From Symsagittifera roscoffensis (Eukaryota > Xenacoelomorpha > Acoela > Convolutidae), in the NCBI RefSeq assembly GCF_963678635.1, contig NW_026970820.1:374001-434000 (forward strand): a stretch of 60,000 nt of DNA, written 5' to 3'. Numbering within the stretch: the stretch's first letter is position 1; each line of letters begins with the position of its first letter. The notes under the pieces are model-generated. The model made no database searches. It was given only the letters and a program-made list of their open reading frames with translations, and had not been told where the DNA came from. Position numbers and translations under genes: made by a program. This document shows, piece by piece, positions 10,826 through 22,069 of this stretch.

Positions 10826-12336
10826 TCGAAAGTTTTCTGAAACGGTATCTGATGAACTTTGTAAGGTGTCACAAAAGCAACAACACAAAACGTTCTGTAT
10901 ATGATTAGAAAAGGTCAAAAAAAAATTTTCATACTTTCAATGATTGAATCTACACCTGATCAGTCTCTAGAGAACTCTAAACCAAAGTAACTTTTGTTTT
11001 TCAGTGATTCATGAAGAGGACCGTTCCAACGAAAACAAGTTTTCGGAAACAGTCCTCATATTTTTTTTCGAGCCCATTGTCAAGTACGTGAACTTTCAAT
11101 TGTGAATTATAGCTGAATTGGACTTGGAATTTGTCCCAAAAAGGTTAAGTTTGTCTCAAATTGATTAGAAGCAAAAGAAAAAAAAAACATTTTTTTTATT
11201 TGGAAAAAAAAGTTGAGTCAGAAACGTGAAAAAATCCTTTTTTCAAAAGTCATAAAAAGGAGCTCCAATTTTTTTAAATCACTAGGCTACAATATAAGAA
11301 CCTGTTTAGGATGGTTTCCATGACCAAAGCCGTAAAATTTCCATATTTAGAGAAAAGGCAAAAAAAACACGTTTTTGGTTAACTCAAAGAGGTAGATAAA
11401 TCGGGTAAAGTCGTCTTCAGACCTATAGGATCGAGAAGTGATCTAAATAGGGTATATATGTAGTGTCCCTGTTAGGTCGCATGCAAAAAACTAGAACAGT
11501 TTTGTTGGCCACTTCCGAAATTAAGACTTTTTTTTCGAAATTTGGCCATTTTAATTTGTAGTAAAATAGTAGTAAAATAGCCGAGAAAAAAAATTGTAAA
11601 AACCATAATTTTTATTCAATTTTGACGTTTAAATACTCTATACGTACTAAAATGTCTATGGCAAGCTCAAATAAGCCATCAAAATTCATTTTTTCTCACT
11701 TTTTAAAATTTTTGTTTTTTTGATTTACAATGTTGAGTCAGAAACGTAAAAAATCAATTTTTTTCAAAAAGTCAAAATAAAGTGATCCGATCAATTTGTT
11801 TCACTAAAACACACTTTATGAACCTGTTCAGAATGTGTGTTTGGGTTAGAGCCGAAAATTCACCCATTTTGAGAAAAGTGGAAAAAACACCTTTTTAGTT
11901 ACAAAAAAACCATCATTTTTGTTGCAGTTTTTGGAAAAAATCATATTTTTGAGGAAAAAAAAATTTCTCAAACCTTTATATTTAGGCTCCTCAAACAGTC
12001 TACTTTCATCCATTTATTGTCAATATACCCCATTTTTTGAACCAAAACAGAGTTAATAGGTGATTTTTATCAAAAAACGTGTTTTTTACCATTTTTGCCC
12101 CCCATTTCCCTCTATAAGTCAACACATAACAAAATTTTGGCAAAACGGGGCAAAAGTGTATCCTTAGAATTTCAATACGAGGCTGCATGCAAAAAATTAG
12201 GGAATTCTGACCTACAGTTTTCGAGAACAGGACTTATTCTCCATGAAAAGGGTAAAAGGTAATTGTTCCTTCGAACCGACGGGGCCCCTTCCCCTGTCTC
12301 TGCTGAACGCCATAGCCGGACGCGGCGGCCACCTAG
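10709..12336 (+). repeat. Module 6, S1b class (1628 bp)
   Basis: Near-identical to module 5 over the distal 880 bp (offset 1628), which indicates a recent duplication or conversion. Its GAGCACCC hairpin is at 10792-10825, the 40-nt hairpin at 11017-11056, TATAAG at 12113-12118 and the tail hairpin at 12278-12298. The proximal half differs more from module 5, so homogenisation covered only part of the unit. Confidence 0.92.
10792..10825 (+). terminator. Terminator-like hairpin, module 6
   Basis: Identical to the module 5 copy, with intact stem and T6. Confidence 0.4.
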
Positions 12337-13929
12337 TTGTCACTGTGGCCCCGCTAATTTCTTGACTTTTGAGGAGAAGGTTCCGCGGGGGGCGGAGCAG
12401 GGGAACGCTAAACGCACTCGCAAAAAGGAGCACCCTCCGGGTGCTCTTTTTTTGCTCGAAAGTCTTGTGAAACGGTTTGGAACTGTAAGTATTGGAAGCA
12501 GTTACAGAGAAAACTTTCTGCATCTTTGTGCTCATAGTCACAAGTGATTTTCGAGAGCTTCAATAACTCAATCTTGACATGATCTATCTCTAAAATAGAC
12601 TAAATTAAGTGATTTTAAGTTTTTCAATGATTCTTGAAGAGGACTGTCTCAACGAAAACAAGTTTTCGGAAACAGTCCTGGTAACTTAGTTTTGACCTCA
12701 TTTTTGAGTCTATTGCCTTCAAACTGTGATTAGTAGGCTAACGGGACCTATATTATGTCCTAAAAGATTGAGTTTGTGTCAAAAAGATGAAAGGCAAGAG
12801 AAAAAAAACATTAAAAAAGTATTAAAAATTTCAAAAAATTAAAAAAAATTGAAATTTTTTTCCAAAACACTCGGTTTTTTGTTTTGTCATAAAATAACAA
12901 CAAAATGACGTAAAATGGACTTCAAATAGTGCATTTCGACTAGTTTTTACGGTTCAAGCACATTTAAACTTAATAATAACGTTCAAAAAACCACTGGAAA
13001 GGGTGTTTTTCAGCAAACGCCCTTTTTTGACCACACCTACGAAATCCATAACTTTTTATCTAACAAAGATAGAGATCTCGGGTTTTTTGCATTGTAAAAA
13101 CCATCCTAAGGCTCACCTGTCGCACGTAAAAATCAACAAATTTTTTTTTTAATTTTTCCCGCAATTTCGAATTAGGGCGTTTTTTGGCTATTTTTGGTCC
13201 TTTTGGGCGATAAAAAGTCAAATTTAGAGACATCTGTAAAAAAAACTGTTATCACATGATAGAGTCAGCTTGCCATGGCTTACCAAATAGTGTCCTGAGT
13301 GAGACCAAAAATGCCCTCTAAATGTCCGTGGGGTGAGGAAATTGAAAAATTTAATTTTTGGCGGGAAAATTTGAAATTTTTCAAAAAAACATTTACTCTG
13401 CAGACAAAGGCTTTGAACTAATGTTGGCATGGCACGCATTTTTTGCCTTCATAACTAGGGTCGATTTCTGCCGGGAACATTGATTTTTCAAAAGAATGAC
13501 CAAAAATTTTGTTGCATTTTTTCAAAAAAATCAAAATTTTGAGAAAAATAAAAGTTCCCAATCTTACATATTTAAGCTCCCCAAACAGTCTACTTTCATC
13601 CATTCCCTATCAATATACCCCATTTTCTCAACCAAAATTGAGTTATGGGGCCAAAAAGTCAAAAAACGTGAAAAAACGACATTTCACGCCCATTTTCGCC
13701 CCAAAAGTACCACACATAATGTTTTTTCGGAAAAACGTCACCAGAGTTTTCGCCTTATCTCAAAAAGTTTCAGGGGAGTTGGCAAAATTTCAGAGGGATC
13801 TGACCTACAGTTTTCGAGAACTTGACTTTTTCTGCAAGAAAAGAATAAAAGGTAAATGTTCCTTCGAACCGACGGGGCCCCTTCCCCTGTCTCTACTGAA
13901 CGCCATAGCCGGACGCGGCGGCCACCTAG
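12337..13929 (+). repeat. Module 7, S1b-head / S1a-body chimaera (1593 bp)
   Basis: The first 60 or so bases match the module 6 head (TTCTTGACTTTTGAGGAGAAGG). From GCTAAACGC (about 12407) onwards the module is S1a, with hairpin loop TCC (12420-12455), the S1a form of the 40-nt hairpin (12640-12679) and an S1a body. The switch falls in the conserved GC-rich stretch between the GTTCC/GGAAC stem and the GAGCACCC hairpin. The tail hairpin is at 13871-13891. Confidence 0.88.
12420..12455 (+). terminator. Terminator-like hairpin, module 7
   Basis: S1a-type loop TCC and T7. This is the point where the S1b head meets the S1a body. Confidence 0.4.
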
Positions 13930-15513
13930 TTGTCACTGTGGCCCTGCTTTTTTAGTGACTTTTGACGAGTAGGTTCCGCTGGGGGCGGAGCAGGGGAACG
14001 CTAAACGCACTCGCAAAAAAGACCACCCTCCGGGTGCTCTTTTTTTGCTCGAAAGTCTTGTGAAACCATTTGGAACTGTAAGTATTGGAAGCAGTTACAC
14101 ACAAAACTTTATGCATCTTTGTGATCATAGTCACAAGTGGTTTTCGACAGCTTCTATAACTCAATCTTGACATGATCTATTTCTAAAATGGCCAGAATAA
14201 AGTGATTTTACGTTTTTCAATGATTCTTGAAGAGGACTGTCTCAACGAAAACAAGTTTTCGGAAACAGTCCTGGTAACTTATTTTTGATCTCGTTTTCGA
14301 GTCTATAGACTTTCAGTCGTAATTAGTAGGCTAACAGGACCTATATTAGGTATTAAAAAGATTGAGTTTGTATCAAAAGCAAGAGATACAAAAACATGAA
14401 AAAAGTTCAAAAAATTTCAAAAATTTAAAAAATTTGAAAAAATTTTCCAAAAAACTTGATTTTTTGTTTTGTCATAAAATAACAAAACATTGACGTAAAA
14501 TGAACTTTCAATAGTCCATTTTGACTAATTTTTACGATTCAAGCACATTTTAACTTAATAACAACAATAAAAAAACCACTGGAAAGGGTGTTTTTCAGCA
14601 AACGCCCTTTTTGACCACACCTACGAAATTCATAACTTTTTATCTAACAAATATAGAGACCTCGGGTTTTTTGCATTGTAATGGGCATACTAAAGACTAC
14701 CTCTCGCGTGCTGAAACGAACAATTTTTCTCTTTAATTTTTCCCGCAATTTTGAATTAGGGCGTTTTTTGGCTATTTTTGGTCCTTTTGGGCGGTAAAAA
14801 GTCAAACTTAGAGACAACTGTCAAAAAATCTGTTATCACATGATAGAGTCAACATGCCATGGCGTACCAAATAGTGTCCTGATTCAGACCAAAATTGCCC
14901 TCTAATTGTCCGTGGGGGGAGGAAATTGAAAACTTTTATTTTTGGCGGGAAAATTTGAAATTTTTCAAAATAACATTTACTCCACAGACAACGGTTTTAA
15001 ACTAATGTTGGCATGGCACACAATTTATTGCTTCATAACTAGGGTCGATTTCTGCCGGGAACATTGATTTTTTAAAAAAATGACCAAAATTTTTGTTGCA
15101 TTTTTTCAAAAAAATCAAAATTTTGAGAGAAAAAATTTTTAAAAATCCTACATATTTAAGCTCCCCAAACTGTCTACTTTCATCCATTCCCTATCAATAT
15201 AACCCATTTTCTCAACCAAAATCGAGTTATGGGGCCAAAAAGTCAAAAAACGTGAAAAAACGACATTTCACGCCCATTTTTGCCCCAAAAGTACCACACA
15301 TAATGTTTTTTCGGAAAAACGTCACAAGAGTTTTCGTCTTATCTCAAAAAGTTTCAGGGGGGTTGGCAAAATTTCAGAGAGATCTGACCTACAGTTTTCG
15401 AGAACTTGACTTTTTCTGCAAGAAAAGAATAAAAGGTAAATGTTCCTTCGAACCGACGGGGCCCCTTCCCCTGTCTCTACTGAACGCCAAAGCCGGACGC
15501 GGCGGCCACCTAG
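13930..15513 (+). repeat. Module 8, S1a class (1584 bp)
   Basis: S1a copy with a damaged first hairpin: the 5' arm reads GACCACCC, giving a C-C mismatch (14013-14048). The same change is found in module 25, so the two share ancestry. The head has GCCCTGCT and GTTCCGCTGG substitutions. The 40-nt hairpin is at 14233-14272 and the tail hairpin at 15455-15475. The body is gene-free and AT-rich. Confidence 0.9.
14013..14048 (+). terminator. Terminator-like hairpin, module 8 (damaged)
   Basis: The 5' arm GACCACCC has a C-C mismatch. T7 is retained. Confidence 0.35.
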
Positions 15514-17140
15514 AGGTTTTTGTGGCCCCGCTGTGTCCTTGACTCTTGACGTGTGGGTTCCGCGGGGGGCGGAGCAGGGGAACGCTTAACGCACTCGCAA
15601 AAGGAGCACCCTTCGGGTGCCCTTTTTTGCTCGAAAGTTTTCTGAAACGGTATCTGATGAGCTTTGTAAGGTGTCACAAAAACAACAACACAAAACGTTC
15701 TGTATGTGATTAGAAAATGTCAAAAAAAATTTTTTATACTTTCAATGACTGAATCTACCCCTGATCAGTCTCTAGAGAACTCTAAGCCAAAGTAACTTAT
15801 GTTTTTCAGTGATTCATGAAGAGGACCGTTCCAACGAAAACAAGTTTTCGGAAACAGTCCTCATAATTTTTTTCGAGCCCATTGTCAAGTACGTGGACTT
15901 TCAATTGTGACTTATAGCTGAATTGAACTTGGAATTTGTCCCAAAAAGGTTAAGTTTGTCTCAAATTGATTAGAAGCAAAAGAAAAAAAAACATTTTTTT
16001 ATTTGGAAAAAAAAGTTGAGTCAGAAACGTGAAAAAACCCTTTTTTCAAAAGTCATAAAAAGTAGCTCCAATTGGCTTAAATCACTAGGCTACAATATAT
16101 GAACCTGTTCAGAATGGTTTTCATGACCAAAGCCGTACAACTTCCATATTTAGAGAAAAGGCAAAAAAAACAACTTTTTGGTTAACTCAAAAAGGTAGAT
16201 AAATCGGGTAAAGTCGTCTTCAAACCTATAGGATCGAAAAGTGATCTAAATAGGGTATATATGTAGTGTCGTTGTTAGGTCGCATGCAAAAAAATAGAAC
16301 AGTTTTGTTGGCCACTTCCGAAATTAAGACTTTTTTTTCGAAATTTGGCCATTTTTATTTGTAGTAAAATAGTAGTAAATTAGCCGAGAAAAAAAATTGT
16401 AAAAACCAAAATTTTTATCCAATTTTGACGTTTAAATACTCTATACCTACTAAAATGTCTATGGCAAGCTCAAATAAGCCATCAAAATTCATTTTTTCTC
16501 ACTTTTTAAAATTTTTGTTTTTTTTGATATACAATGTTGAGTCAGAAACGTGAAAAATCAATTTTTTTCAAAAAGTCAAAATAAAGTGTTCCAATCAATT
16601 TGTTTCACTAAAACACACTTTATGAACCTGTTCAGAATGGTTTTTGGGGTTAAAGCTGAAAATTCACCCATTTTGAGAAAAGTGGAAAAAACACCTTTTT
16701 AGTTACAAAAAAACCATCATTTTTGTTGCAGTTTTTGAAAAAACTCAAATTTTTGAGAGAAAAATTTTTTCTCAAACCTTTATATTTAGGCTCCCCAAAC
16801 AGACTACTTTCATCGATTCTCCATCAATATACCCCATTTTTTGAACCAAAACAGAGTTAATAGGTGATTTTTATCAAAAAACGTGTTTTTTACCATTTTT
16901 GCCCCCCATTTCCCTCTATAAGTCAACACATAACAAAATTTTGGCAAAACGGGGCAAAAGTGTATCCTTAGAATTTCCATACGGGGCTGCATGCAAAAAA
17001 TTAGGGAATTCTGACCTCCAGTTTTCGAGAACACAACTTATTCTGCATGAAAAGGGTAAAAGGTAATTGTTCCTTCGAACCGACGGGGCCCCTTCCCCTG
17101 TCTCTGCTGAACGCCATAGCCGGACGCGGCGGCCACCTAG
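15514..17140 (+). repeat. Module 9, S1b class (1627 bp)
   Basis: Head AGGTTTTTGTGGCCCCGCTG. The first hairpin (15597-15630) has a T-to-C change in the 3' arm (GGGTGCCC), shared only with module 18, to which this module is nearly identical at an offset of 14675. The 40-nt hairpin is at 15822-15861, TATAAG at 16917-16922 and the tail hairpin at 17082-17102. Confidence 0.91.
15597..15630 (+). terminator. Terminator-like hairpin, module 9 (damaged)
   Basis: The 3' arm GGGTGCCC gives an A-C mismatch near the stem base. T6 is retained. Confidence 0.35.
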
Positions 17141-18773
17141 TTGTCACTGTGGCCCCGCTAAGTAAGTGACTTTTTTTTGACGAGTGGGTTCCGCGGGGGG
17201 CGGAGCAGGGGAACGCTTAACGCACTCCCAAAAGGAGCACCCTTCGGGTGCTCTTTTTTGCTCGAAAGTTTTCTGAAACGGTATCTGATGAACTTTGTTA
17301 GGTGTCACAAAAGCAACAACAAAAAACTTTCTGTATGTGATTAGAAAAGATCAAAAAAGATTTCTCATACTTTCAATGACTGAATCTACACCTGATAAGT
17401 CTCTAGAGAACTCTAAACCAAAGTAACTTATGTTTTTCAGTGATTCATGAAGAGGACCGTTCCAACGAAAACAAGTTTTCGGAAACAGTCCTCATATTTT
17501 TTTTCGAGCACATTGTAAAGTACGTGGACTTTCAATTGTGACTAATAGCTGAATTGGACTTGGAATTTGTCCCAAAGAGGTTAAGTTTGTCTCAAATTGA
17601 TTAGAAGCAAAAGAAAAAATAAAAAAAATTTTTATTTGGAAAAAAAAGTTGAGTCAGAAACGTGAAAAAAACCTTTATTCAAAAGTCACTAAAAGTAGCT
17701 CCAATTCGCTTAAATCACTAGACTACAATATATGAACCTGTTCAGAATGGTTTTCAAGACCAAAGCCGTAAAACTTCCATATTTAGAGAAAAGGCAAAAA
17801 AAAACACGTTTTTGGTTAACTCAAAGAGGTAGATAAATCGGGTAAAGTCGTCTTCAGACCTATAGGATCGAGAAGTGATCTAAATAGGGTATATATGTAG
17901 TGTCCCTGTTAGGTCGCATGCAAAAAACTAGAACAGTTTTGTTGGCCACTTCCGAAATTAAGACTTTTTTTTCGAAATTTGGCCATTTTAATTTGTAGTA
18001 AAATAGTAGTAAAATAGCCGAGAAAAAAAATTGTAAAAACCATAATTTTTATTCAATTTTGACGTTTAAATACTCTATACGTACTAAAATGTCTATGGCA
18101 AGCTCAAATAAGCCATCAAAATTCATTTTTTCTCACTTTTTAAAATTTTTGTTTTTTTGATTTACAATGTTGAGTCAGAAACGTAAAAAATCAATTTTTT
18201 TCAAAAAGTCAAAATAAAGTGATCCGATCAATTTGTTTCACTAAAACACACTTTATGAACCTGTTCAGAATGTGTTTTTGGGTTAGAGCCGAAAATTCAC
18301 CCATTTTGAGAAAAGTGGAAAAAACACCTTTTTAGTTACAAAAAAACCATCATTTTTGTTGCAGTTTTTGAAAAAACTCAAATTTTTGAGAGAAAAATTT
18401 TTTCTCAAACTTTTATAATTGGGCTCCCCAAACAGTCTACTTTCATCCATTTCTTGTCAATATACCCCATTTTTTGAACCAAAACAGAGTTAATAGGTGA
18501 TTTTTATCAAAAAACGTGTTTTTTACCATTTTTGCCCCCCATTTCCCTCTATAAGTCAACACATAACAAAATTTTGGCAAAACGGGGCAAAAGTGTATCC
18601 TTAGAATTTCAATACGAGGCTGCATGCAAAAAATTAGGGAATTCTGACCTACAGTTTTCGAGAACAGGACTTATTCTCCATGAAAAGGGTAAAAGGTAAT
18701 TGTTCCTTCGAACCGACGGGGCCCCTTCCCCTGTCTCTGCTGAACGCCATAGCCGGACGCGGCGGCCACCTAG
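17141..18773 (+). repeat. Module 10, S1b class (1633 bp)
   Basis: Near-duplicate of module 5 at an offset of 8064 through most of the unit (shared head CTAAGTAAGTGACTTTTT). The outermost G of the first hairpin is mutated to C (17228-17261). The 40-nt hairpin is at 17453-17492, TATAAG at 18550-18555 and the tail hairpin at 18715-18735. Around 18380-18420 it departs from module 5 (TTTTATAATTGGGCTC), a small patch of different ancestry. Confidence 0.91.
17228..17261 (+). terminator. Terminator-like hairpin, module 10
   Basis: The outermost G is changed to C. The core stem and T6 are intact. Confidence 0.38.
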
Positions 18774-20418
18774 CACCCTCTTTGACCTGCGGTGCGTTAG
18801 TGTTTGCGGGTGTAAGTTTTGAAGTGTGGCCTGGATGCCATTGGCTTCAAGGCATGTGGCACTCGCAGAAAAAGAGCACCCGAAGGGTGCTCTTTTCTGC
18901 TCGAAAACTCTGAGTCAATTAATTTTTTCTTAACCTTCACGTTTTGTCTAACATTTTTTGACCTTTCCTTTTTTATTTCTCAGTGAGACTATCAGCCATG
19001 ATCGCTAACTTGCATTGCTGGCTGATAATATTGACAAGTCACTCTGCGCCTGATCAGTTAACAATGCAAAACATTGTGATTCTTGAAGAGGACTGTTTCG
19101 ACGAAAACAAGTTTTCGAAAACAGTCCTGTTAACTTCTTTTAGATCTCGTTTTTAAGTTTATCGGCTTTCAGTTGTTTTCAGTAGAATATTGGACCTGAA
19201 TTAGGTCCTAAAAGTTAATTTTGTCTCAAAATGATTAGACGCAATAGAAAAAAAAACATTTTTTTTATTTGATAAAAATAGTTGAAATAGAAACGTGAAA
19301 AATCTCTTTCTTTCAAAAGTCATCAAAAGTAGTTCCAACTGAATTGAATCACTAGGCTACAATGTATGAATCTGTTCAGAATGGTTTTCAAGACCAAAGC
19401 CGTAAAATTTCCATATTTAGAGAAAAGTCAAAAAAACACGTTTTTGGTTAACTCATAAAGGTAGATAAATCGGGTAAAGTCGTCTTAAAACCTAAAGGAT
19501 CAAAAAATGAATTAATTGGGGCATACATGTAGTGTCCTTGTAAGGCCGCTTGTAAAAAATTACAACAATTGTGGTAGCCACTTCCGAAAACAAGTCTTTT
19601 TTTTCGAAATTTGGCCATTTTTATCTGTAGTAAAGAAGTAAAAAGCTACCCAAGAAAAAAAGTTGTAAAAACCAAAATTTTCGTCCAATTTTGACAATTA
19701 AATACTCTAAACCTACTAAAATGACTATGGCAAGCTCGAATATGCTATCAAAATTCATTTTTTCTCACTTTTTAAAATTTTTGATTTTTTGATATAAAAT
19801 GTTGAGTCAGAAACGTGAAAAATCAGTTTTTATCAAAAAGTAAAAAAAAGTTGTTCCAATCAAATTGTTTCAATAGGCCACGCTCTGTGGACTTGATTAG
19901 AAGTGTTAGCATGATCAAAGCCATAAATTTCCATATTTAGAGAAAAGGCGGAAAAAAACACCTTTTTGGTTAATTTTTTCAAAAAAGTGACCAAAAAATT
20001 AGGAGACGGTCCTGAAAAAATAAAAATTTTAAAAAAAAAGTAATTCCAATTTTTACTTCGTTAGGCTCCCTAAACAGTCTTCTTTCATCCATTACTTAAC
20101 AGTCTATCCCGTTTTTTGGACCCAAATTGAGTTGTTGAGTCACTTTTACCAAAAATCGTGTTTCGTTTTTCCGTTTTTGCCCCCCATTTCCCGCCATAAG
20201 TCAACATATAGAGTTTTTGTGGCCAAACGGCGTCCAATCGTATCCTTAGAATTGCATTTTGTAGCCGCATGCCAATTTTAAAGAAATTCTGACGAAACGT
20301 TTTCGAGATCAGCCCCGATTCCGCCGACAGGGGTATAAGGTTATAAGAAACGAGAACCGGCAGGGACCCTACCCTTGCCTCGCCGTATCTCTGACGCCGA
20401 AGCGCGACGACCACCTAG
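18774..20418 (+). repeat. Module 11, S2 class (1645 bp)
   Basis: A new head class (CACCCTCTTTGACCTGCGG) in place of GTGGCCCCGCT. The first hairpin keeps the GAGCACCC core but its outer stem is GCAGAAA/TTTCTGC and its loop GAA (18865-18900). The 40-nt hairpin has its outer nine pairs fully matched (19089-19128). The tail hairpin is a shorter variant, GGCAGGG/CCC-T-TGCC, at 20359-20379. The body is gene-free and carries the TTGAGTCAGAAACG subrepeat. Confidence 0.9.
18865..18900 (+). terminator. Terminator-like hairpin, module 11
   Basis: S2 form: outer GCAGAAAA/TTTTCTGC, core GAGCACCC/GGGTGCTC, loop GAA, one bulged A. The T run is T4 then CTGC. Confidence 0.4.
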
Positions 20419-22069
20419 GTCAATCTTTTACCTGCGGTGCATCGGTGTTTGCGGGTGTAAGTTTTGAAGTGTGGCCTGGGGGCCATTGGCTTCAAGGCAT
20501 GTGGCACTCGCAGAAAAAGAGCACCCGAAGGGTGCTCTTTTCTGCTCGAAAACTCTAGGTCAATTAATTTTTTCTTAACCTTCACATTTTGTCAAACATT
20601 TTTTGACTTTTCCTTCTTCATTACTCACTGAGACTATTAACCATGATCGCTAACTTGCATTGCTGGCTGATTATAATGACAAGTCACTCTGCGCCTTGAT
20701 CAGTTAACAATGCAAAACATTGTGATTCTTGAAGAAGACTGTTTCGACGAAAACAAGTCTTCGGAAACAGTCCTGTTAACTTATTTTTGATCTCGTTTTT
20801 AAATTTATCGACTTTTAGTTGTTTTCAATAGGCTATTGGACCTGAATTAGGTCCTAAAAGTTAATTTTGTCTCGAAATGATTAGAAGCAATAGAAAAAAA
20901 AAACATTTTTTTTTATTTGATAAATATAGTTGAAATAGAAACGTGAAAAATCTCTTTTTTTCAAAAGTCATCAAAAATAGTTCCAATTGAATTGAATCAC
21001 TAGGCTACAATATATGAACCTGTTCAGAATGGTTTTCAAAACCAAAGCCGTAAAATTTCCATATTTGGAGAAAAGTAAAAAAAAAACACGTTTTTGGTTA
21101 ACTCATAAAGGTAGATAAATCGGGTAAAGTCGTCTTTAAACATAAAGGATCAAAAAATGAATTAATTAGGGCATACATGTAGTGTCCTTGTAAGGCCGCT
21201 TGCAAAAAATTACAACAATTGTGGTAGCCACTTCCGAAAACAAGTCTTTTTTTTCGAAATTTAGCCAGTTTTATTTGTAGTAAAGTAGTAAAAAGCTACC
21301 CGAGAAAAAAAAGTTGTAAAAACCAAAATTTTCATCCAATTTTGACAATTAAATACTCTAAACCTACTAAAATGACTATGGCAAGCTCGAATATGCTATC
21401 AAAACTCATTTTTTCTCACTTTTTAAAATTTTTGTTTTTTTGATATAAAATGTTGAGTCAGAAACATGAAAAACCAATTTTTCTCAAAAAGTCAAAAAAA
21501 GTTGTTCCAATCAAATTGTTTCAATAGGCCACGCTTTGTGGACTTGTTTAGAAGTGTTAGCATGATCAAAGCCATAAAATTTCCATATTTAGAGAAAAGA
21601 CGAAAAAAACACCTTTTTGGTTAATTTTTCCAAAAAAATGACCAAAAAATTAGGAGACGGTCCTGAAAAAAAAAAAATTTTAAAAATAAAGTAATTCTAA
21701 TTTCTACACAATTAGACTCCCTAAACAGTCTTCTTTCATCCAATACTAAACAATCTATCCCATTTTTTGGACCCAAATTGAGTTATTGAGTCATTTTAAC
21801 CAAAAATCGTGTTTCGTTTTTCCGTTTTTGCCCCCCATTTCCCGCCATAAGTCAACATATAGAGTTTTTCTGGCCAAACGGCGTCCAATCGTATCCTTAG
21901 AATTGCATTTTGTAGCCGCATGCCAATTTTAAAGAAATTCTGACGAAACGTTTTGGAGATCAGCCCCGATTCCGCCGACAGGGGTATAAGGTTATAAGAA
22001 ACGAGAACCGGCAGGGACCCTACCCTTGCCTCGCCGTATCTCTGACGCCGAAGCGCGACGACCACCTAG
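20419..22069 (+). repeat. Module 12, S2 class (1651 bp)
   Basis: As module 11 but starting GTCAATCTTTTACCTGCGG, a start shared with module 23. The first hairpin is at 20510-20545. The 40-nt hairpin has a G-to-A change in its 5' arm (AAGACTG, 20735-20774). The tail hairpin is at 22010-22030. TATAAG is replaced by CATAAG in the homologous CCCCCATTTCCC context. Confidence 0.9.
20510..20545 (+). terminator. Terminator-like hairpin, module 12
   Basis: Same S2 form as module 11, with loop GAA and T4. Confidence 0.4.
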
